NCBI GenBank assembly: GCA_947568835.1
Contig: OX387603.1
Span: 11,392,151 to 11,456,150, forward strand
Source of the DNA: Protonemura montana
Taxonomy: Eukaryota; Arthropoda; Insecta; Plecoptera; Nemouridae
DNA: 64,000 nt
Direction of reading: 5' to 3'
Part shown: positions 59,851 to 64,000 of the stretch, one piece after another
Numbering within the stretch: position 1 is the first letter of the stretch
How the letters are laid out: each line of letters begins with the position of its first letter
Notes under the pieces: model-generated
What the model was told of the DNA's origin: nothing
The model's input: the letters and a program-made list of their open reading frames with translations, nothing else
The model's database searches: none
Program-made: the position numbers and the translations under genes

Positions 59851-59979
59851 ATTTTAGTTCTGAAAGAACTTTCCCCCACATTTTGGCAGAGTTCGCTTCG
59901 CCATCTCCAGGCTGAGACTAGGTGATGGCAGAGCAAACTCTTTCGAAACATCGGGCGAAGTCCTTTTTAGGACTAAAAA
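59851..59979. repeat. Related hairpin repeat with CGAAACATCG
   Basis: Ends TTTTAGTTCT and AGGACTAAAA are near inverted. CTTCGCC (59896-59902) pairs with GGCGAAG (59954-59960), and an AGAG-CAAA-CTCT stem (59930-59941) directly precedes TTCGAAACATCG. The architecture matches the units at 2.06-2.34 kb and 59.32-59.46 kb. Confidence 0.55.
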
Positions 59980-60159
59980 CCCCTCCAAAAAGAGTTTGAA
60001 CGGTAAAACTACAAAGAGCATGTACCAATGACTCTCAAAACCTAAATAAAATAAAAATATTTTTGCTTACAAAAAGGGAAATAAACTATTGCCCGGTAAC
60101 CAATGGTTGGTATGATTACGTTTTCAGACAGCAGCTATAATTTATACCATTCAATTAAG

Positions 60160-60801
60160 ATGGCTGGGTTCAGGATCATACGCGCCACTATGGCAGACAG
60201 GCCTCGAGTGGTGGACTTCCTGAAAGAGGCGTTTTTTAAGGACAGGGTCTTGAACATCTCGTTGGGGATGGTTGGCGAGCCAAGCGAAGAAGAGATCAAC
60301 CATTCGTTACAAAGTTTCCCACAAGGAAACTCGTTGCTAGCAGTGACAAACGAAAACAAGCTCGTGGGCGTCGTCATCAACGGTGAAATCACAGAAAATG
60401 AAGTGAACGTGAGACAGAAAATGCTCGATGAATGCAAATGTAAAGATTTTGGCGTGTTATTGAAGTTTTGGGTCGACGTAGAAAGTTTAGCGAATTTCTG
60501 GAAGAATACTGACGAAACAAAAGCTTACGACATTAAGCTTGTGGCTGTCGATTTTCATGCTAGAGGTCAAGGAATTGCAAATTTGTTGTTTTTGAGATCA
60601 AAAGAGTTGGGTAAAGAGGCAGGTTACAAGATTTGCAGGGCTGATTGCTCCAGTTACTACGCCGGGAAGTTGGCACTGTTGCAGGGTATGACCTGTGTGT
60701 ATGAAATGAGGTACGAAGATTACAAAGATAAGAATGGCGATGTTGTTTTCAAAGTACCAACCCCACATGATGCTTTTAGAATATTCAAGGAAAATTTGTG
60801 A
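60160..60801 (+). CDS. AANAT-like acetyltransferase, copy 2, lacking the motif Glu
   Basis: Intronless, 213 aa, aligning with copy 1 without a gap. Acetyl-CoA motif A is intact (VDFHARGQGIA, R135), and CSSYYAGKLALLQGM is kept. At the position of the catalytic EPLN motif, copy 1 has KYEPLN and copy 2 has KDRVLN: Glu29 is Arg and Pro30 is Val. Since that Glu is the general base in characterised insect AANATs (Drosophila Dat Glu47), copy 2 may bind acetyl-CoA but be weakly active, use another base, or act as a binding protein. The frame is fully open and the rest is conserved, so it is not an obvious pseudogene. Residues about 47-87 are almost identical to copy 1, unlike both ends. The start was chosen by alignment with copy 1. 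Confidence 0.88.
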   Translation: MAGFRIIRATMADRPRVVDFLKEAFFKDRVLNISLGMVGEPSEEEINHSLQSFPQGNSLLAVTNENKLVGVVINGEITENEVNVRQKMLDECKCKDFGVLLKFWVDVESLANFWKNTDETKAYDIKLVAVDFHARGQGIANLLFLRSKELGKEAGYKICRADCSSYYAGKLALLQGMTCVYEMRYEDYKDKNGDVVFKVPTPHDAFRIFKENL

Positions 60802-61434
60802 CTGCAATTTAATATTTATGAATGATTTAATTGATTATCTTGAATTGCCATGTGAATAGCAAATTATTCTACTCTGTATCTTTACGTGTGTGGCACTGTA
60901 GTACAATATAATAGAAGAAGACTTTTTTTAGATTTATTTATGACTTTAGCAACCCAACTTAATTTTGATTAATTGGTAACAACTACCCATGCTTTGCTGA
61001 GAGACCTCATCCGTTCCAGTGCTTGCTTATTCAAGACAGTCTTGACCGTCTTGACAGTATGTGGATTAAGCAAGCTGAACGCCAGATACTAACAAAATAA
61101 ATAGAATATCTCAAGGCAAACGTTCTGAGCTGCCAACCACAATCACATTTATTAATTACGTTCGGTAAGTGAGGTAGTTTCAAAGTATCCTCGGATTAAA
61201 CGACGTCGATGGACGCTGAAGGGACAGTGACGTCGATTTCGATCAACGAAATCACGAGCGGTTCCTGCCAAAAGTTTGAAAATTCGTGTAGGTATTGAAG
61301 TATACCTGAAGTATTGATATGTAAGTGTAGGCGTCGATATGTGATATAATTAGACGAGATGACGGGATTGCTGATATGCCGATGACGAACAGAACCTTCC
61401 AGCCGACAGAGGGGAAACTCGGTGCTGACATTTT
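60802..61434. other. Spacer after AANAT copy 2
   Basis: No gene seen. AATAAA at 61096-61101 is a possible poly(A) site for copy 2. Confidence 0.45.
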
Positions 61435-61557
61435 GAGTTCAGGGCAGTAATCTCACTGAGGAGTAATCTCAACGAGGGTCGAAAAATTTTCAATAAACTG
61501 CCTGTTTTTGTTAAAGCTGCGACACAACGTAACGTCTTTAAAGACAATCTCGATTAA
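61435..61557 (+). mobile_element. C-terminal remnant of a non-LTR retrotransposon (LINE) reverse transcriptase
   Basis: The open frame reads SNLNEGRKIFNKLPVFVKAA then TQRNVFKDNLD and a stop. This is the typical C-terminal pattern of LINE ORF2 proteins (FN.LP..VK....FK..L). No RT or endonuclease domain precedes it, so it is a 5'-truncated relic of about 120 bp. Confidence 0.6.
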
Positions 61558-61782
61558 TTTCTTCTTGATAAATTGTTTTATAATGTTAACGAGTATTTAG
61601 GTAATTAATGTATGTTATGAATTGTTTATCATTAATCTAGCTGAATGAATTAAAATTGTGATAAGGTTAATATTATATTATAGAAATGTGCTAACCAATA
61701 ACATAAATAAAAATAAAATAATGAAATAAATTGAATCTTGTAGAAATGGGTTCTTTTACAGTTCATTAAGCTAAAAATTTGG

Positions 61783-61814
61783 TTATTATTATTATTAGTA
61801 TTATTCTTATTATT
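61783..61814. repeat. Imperfect (ATT)n microsatellite
   Basis: TTATTATTATTATTAGTATT and following TATTCTTATTATT, directly adjacent to SINE copy 4, which suggests it grew from the element's 3' tail. Confidence 0.75.
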
Positions 61815-61815
61815 T

Positions 61816-62125
61816 GTGGTGTTTAGCGACGCACTGTTTTGACATCTGGCCATGCGGCACTGGTCTAATGGCGTCGGTGAATAAGTGGATGATGATGAAC
61901 CTAACCTAGTTTAGAAGGGAGCAGGGGAAACCCGGTGCCGGCACGTAGCCTACTCCTGTCGAAGAGCATCAATGGGAACACCGGCTTAACGTCCCTTCCG
62001 AAGGACGGTACAACCCGAACGGCAGGATTCCTCCACAAATCCATACTATCGAGAGGTTGATAAGCAAGGCGAATGAAGTTGCTGTACTAAATTTCATCCC
62101 TCTAACCTCTCTCCCGAACAGAACT
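61816..62125 (-). mobile_element. 5S-type SINE, copy 4 (headless)
   Basis: On the minus strand: GGGAGAGAGGTTAGAGGGAT, CATTCGCCTTGCTTATCAAC, CTCTCGATAGTATGGATTTG, a CCGTCCTTCGGAAGGGACGT block, TAGGTTAGGTTCATCATCAT and CAGTGCGTCGCTAAACACCA. The 5S head is missing. It ends in the (ATT)n tract. Confidence 0.75.
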
Positions 62126-63467
62126 AAGAATTTGGTAGTTGAACCTTTCAATTTAGTTATTATGTAAAATGTCTGCACCATGCACCGTGTTTTTGTGAGC
62201 AATCTTTTACTTAGGTCCAGTATTACAATTTTCCTAACTCCTAGATAACGTAAGAGTAAAATTAATTACCACGGCAACAACCAATCAAATGCGGTGAAAG
62301 TCAGCTGTTTCTGTGAGTTAGAACCGGGTCTTACGGCGATAGATAGGTTGTTTTAACAAACTTCAATTCTGTAGTTATTGAGAATAGAATTCACTACCTG
62401 ACCCTCGTTGGTCTTACAAGCACTCTGGGGATTTTGAATGAGTTGCATTTTAAATTTTAATCTATTTAAAATTACACGATGTATCATGCGATGAAAATTA
62501 GTAAAAATTAAATGATAATGCAATAGCAATGATATGTGATGATTTATTTTAAAGTACCTAACAGGAATTACCGATACTGATGCTAGGAATGCTTAATTCA
62601 TGCGAATCTCATTTATATTCAATAAAGATTTTCGTTTTCTGCTGATCTGTCTCAGTAATTACTTGTTCTTCAGCGTATAAAGTGGTAGGAATTGGGGGCG
62701 ACATGTAAACAGTCCTCTATAAATAATAAAAAGGATAATAAATCGTTCATATTGGCATGACGGTTGATAACCATTACCAATCAGAAGCGAACACGACAAA
62801 GGTTACAAACAGGTTTATAATTATCACTGAAATTGTCAAGTAATATAGCTTTTGTGGTCAATATATGCTAGGTACTGGTGCACCTCTATAAAGCTAATGA
62901 CTTCACTGTTTCAGTCGAATTTACAAATTTATGAGTAATTTTTGAGTTTATCATTTAATTTTTAGTCTCTATGTAAGTACATCTCAGCCACAATATATAT
63001 ATATAAATATAATATGTTAATAGATATTTGCAAAATCGTACCACAATGATACGATTTGAGTAATTTCTGTCTATCCGCTAATAAAGCAATGCGAAAGACT
63101 TGCGTCATTGAGGTGCAACTTTAAGAAAATAACTTTCAAAAACTAAAGTACCGAACGAATGATAAAAGAATTGGCAATAGTGTAAATAATGAAAAGATGT
63201 GTGGTAAATAATGTAAAACAATGTAATTTCACTTCAGTGTTCATTATTTGATTTTAGTTAGGACATAATTTTTGGAAAAAATAAGCAATTTGAATCAAAT
63301 AAATGCAATTGAGTTAACTCTGGGGCACTGAACTCGTCAAAATGACCATGGCTAACCAATTACCAAGTTCGCAAATAAATTATCTGCTTACTATAAAACG
63401 ATTACAATTATAATTACTTTTACGTGTCCCAACTGAGGCTAAGAAACGACATGCAATGAGTTTCAGG
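62126..63467. other. Intergenic DNA before AANAT copy 3
   Basis: No gene seen; a TATATATATATA run lies near 62994. An upstream ATG-CAA-TGA mini-frame at 63451 precedes the AANAT copy 3 start. Confidence 0.45.
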
Positions 63468-64000
63468 ATGGACGCCTTCAGGATAATTCGCGCCACGATA
63501 TCAGACAGACCTCGCGTCGCCTCTTTCTTGAGAGAGGCGTTTTACAAGCATGAACCATTGTACATCGCCTTGGGCTTGACCGAACCTATCGAGGCAGATA
63601 TCAACCAATATCTGGAAAATTTATCGGAAGGAAAATCGTTGATTGCCCTATCAAGGACAAACAAGGTGTTGGGCGTCGCTATCAACAGTGAAGTAACAAA
63701 ACATGTCCAAGAGAAAAGGCAAGAGTTATTAAATAAATGTGAATGCAAACATTTTGCGAAAATTTTAAAATTTGATCTACATGTTGAGCGTACAGGGAGT
63801 TTCTGGAAGTATATTGATGAACCCAAAGCATTCGATTTGGGGTTGCTGGCCGTTGATCCTAGTTTAACGGGCCAGGGTATAGGGAAGACGTTACTAATGA
63901 AGTCTGAGGTGTTGGCCAAGGAGGTTGGCTACAAGGTTTTTAGGATTGTATGTACAAGTTATTATTCCGCCAAGCTGGCTGAAAGGCAAGGTTTGACATG
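63468..64000 (+). CDS. AANAT-like acetyltransferase, copy 3, cut by the window end
   Basis: An open frame runs from the ATG at 63468 to the edge (177 codons seen, about 36 missing). It starts MDAFRIIRATISDRPRV, aligned to copies 1 and 2 with one residue deleted around position 39. The catalytic Glu is present (KHEPLY, E29). The acetyl-CoA motif A reads VDPSLTGQGIG, so the usual Arg of R-x-x-G-x-G is Thr134. The later CTSYYSAKLAERQG keeps the final Ser found in many insect AANATs, where copies 1 and 2 have Ala. It is the most diverged of the three and has lost the conserved QSFPQGNSLL block (here ENLSEGKSLI). TTTCAG precedes the ATG as in copy 1. The C-terminal end cannot be judged. Confidence 0.85.
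   Translation, partial: MDAFRIIRATISDRPRVASFLREAFYKHEPLYIALGLTEPIEADINQYLENLSEGKSLIALSRTNKVLGVAINSEVTKHVQEKRQELLNKCECKHFAKILKFDLHVERTGSFWKYIDEPKAFDLGLLAVDPSLTGQGIGKTLLMKSEVLAKEVGYKVFRIVCTSYYSAKLAERQGLT

Overview
This window looks like a piece of an arthropod nuclear genome, most likely an insect. It is AT-rich. Its genes have short GT-AG introns, its 3' ends carry AATAAA signals, and the protein set is metazoan: mitochondrial coproporphyrinogen oxidase, the DDX10 helicase, WDTC1/adipose, insect-type arylalkylamine N-acetyltransferases and small secreted proteins. Nothing bacterial, viral or CRISPR-like was seen. The species cannot be named from the sequence alone.

Layout. Bases 1-10.8 kb are gene-poor and hold scattered repeats. 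A minus-strand gene at 10.8-13.3 kb encodes a large secreted, mucin-like protein with Cys-X-Cys motifs; its signal peptide lies on a separate first exon. Bases 13.3-33.2 kb are again gene-poor. They carry 5S-rRNA-derived SINE copies, a roughly 370-bp dispersed repeat (two copies in inverted orientation 0.5 kb apart), a perfect 19-bp palindrome, a degenerate minisatellite, a 23-base C run and transposon debris. A compact housekeeping block spans 33.3-48.4 kb: CPOX (+, 5 exons), a TPR protein resembling FANCG (+, 2 exons), DDX10 (-, 2 exons) and WDTC1 (+, 12 exons). I rebuilt every exon junction in this block from splice sites and reading phase. FANCG-like and DDX10 converge tail to tail; DDX10 and WDTC1 diverge from a shared interval of 400 bp.

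Bases 48.4-53 kb show no clear gene. At 53.1-55.1 kb there is a two-exon gene for a cysteine-free secreted protein of about 186 aa. Its first coding exon is just three ATG codons, a consensus CRE lies 115 bp upstream, and a 5S SINE sits in its intron. From 56.6 kb to the window end runs a tandem array of three intronless AANAT-like acetyltransferase genes spaced about 3.3-3.5 kb apart; the third is cut by the window edge. Copy 2 lacks the Glu of the EPLN motif (the catalytic Glu of insect AANATs), and copy 3 lacks the Arg of the acetyl-CoA-binding RGQGIG motif. Between copies 1 and 2, on the opposite strand, are a small secreted-protein ORF and a diverged relative of it.

The items I judge least described are the AANAT array with complementary active-site losses and its embedded antisense secreted ORFs, the FANCG-like gene in an arthropod, the two orphan secreted proteins (53.1 and 10.8 kb), and the 5S-headed SINE family. 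Functions for the orphan proteins are not claimed.
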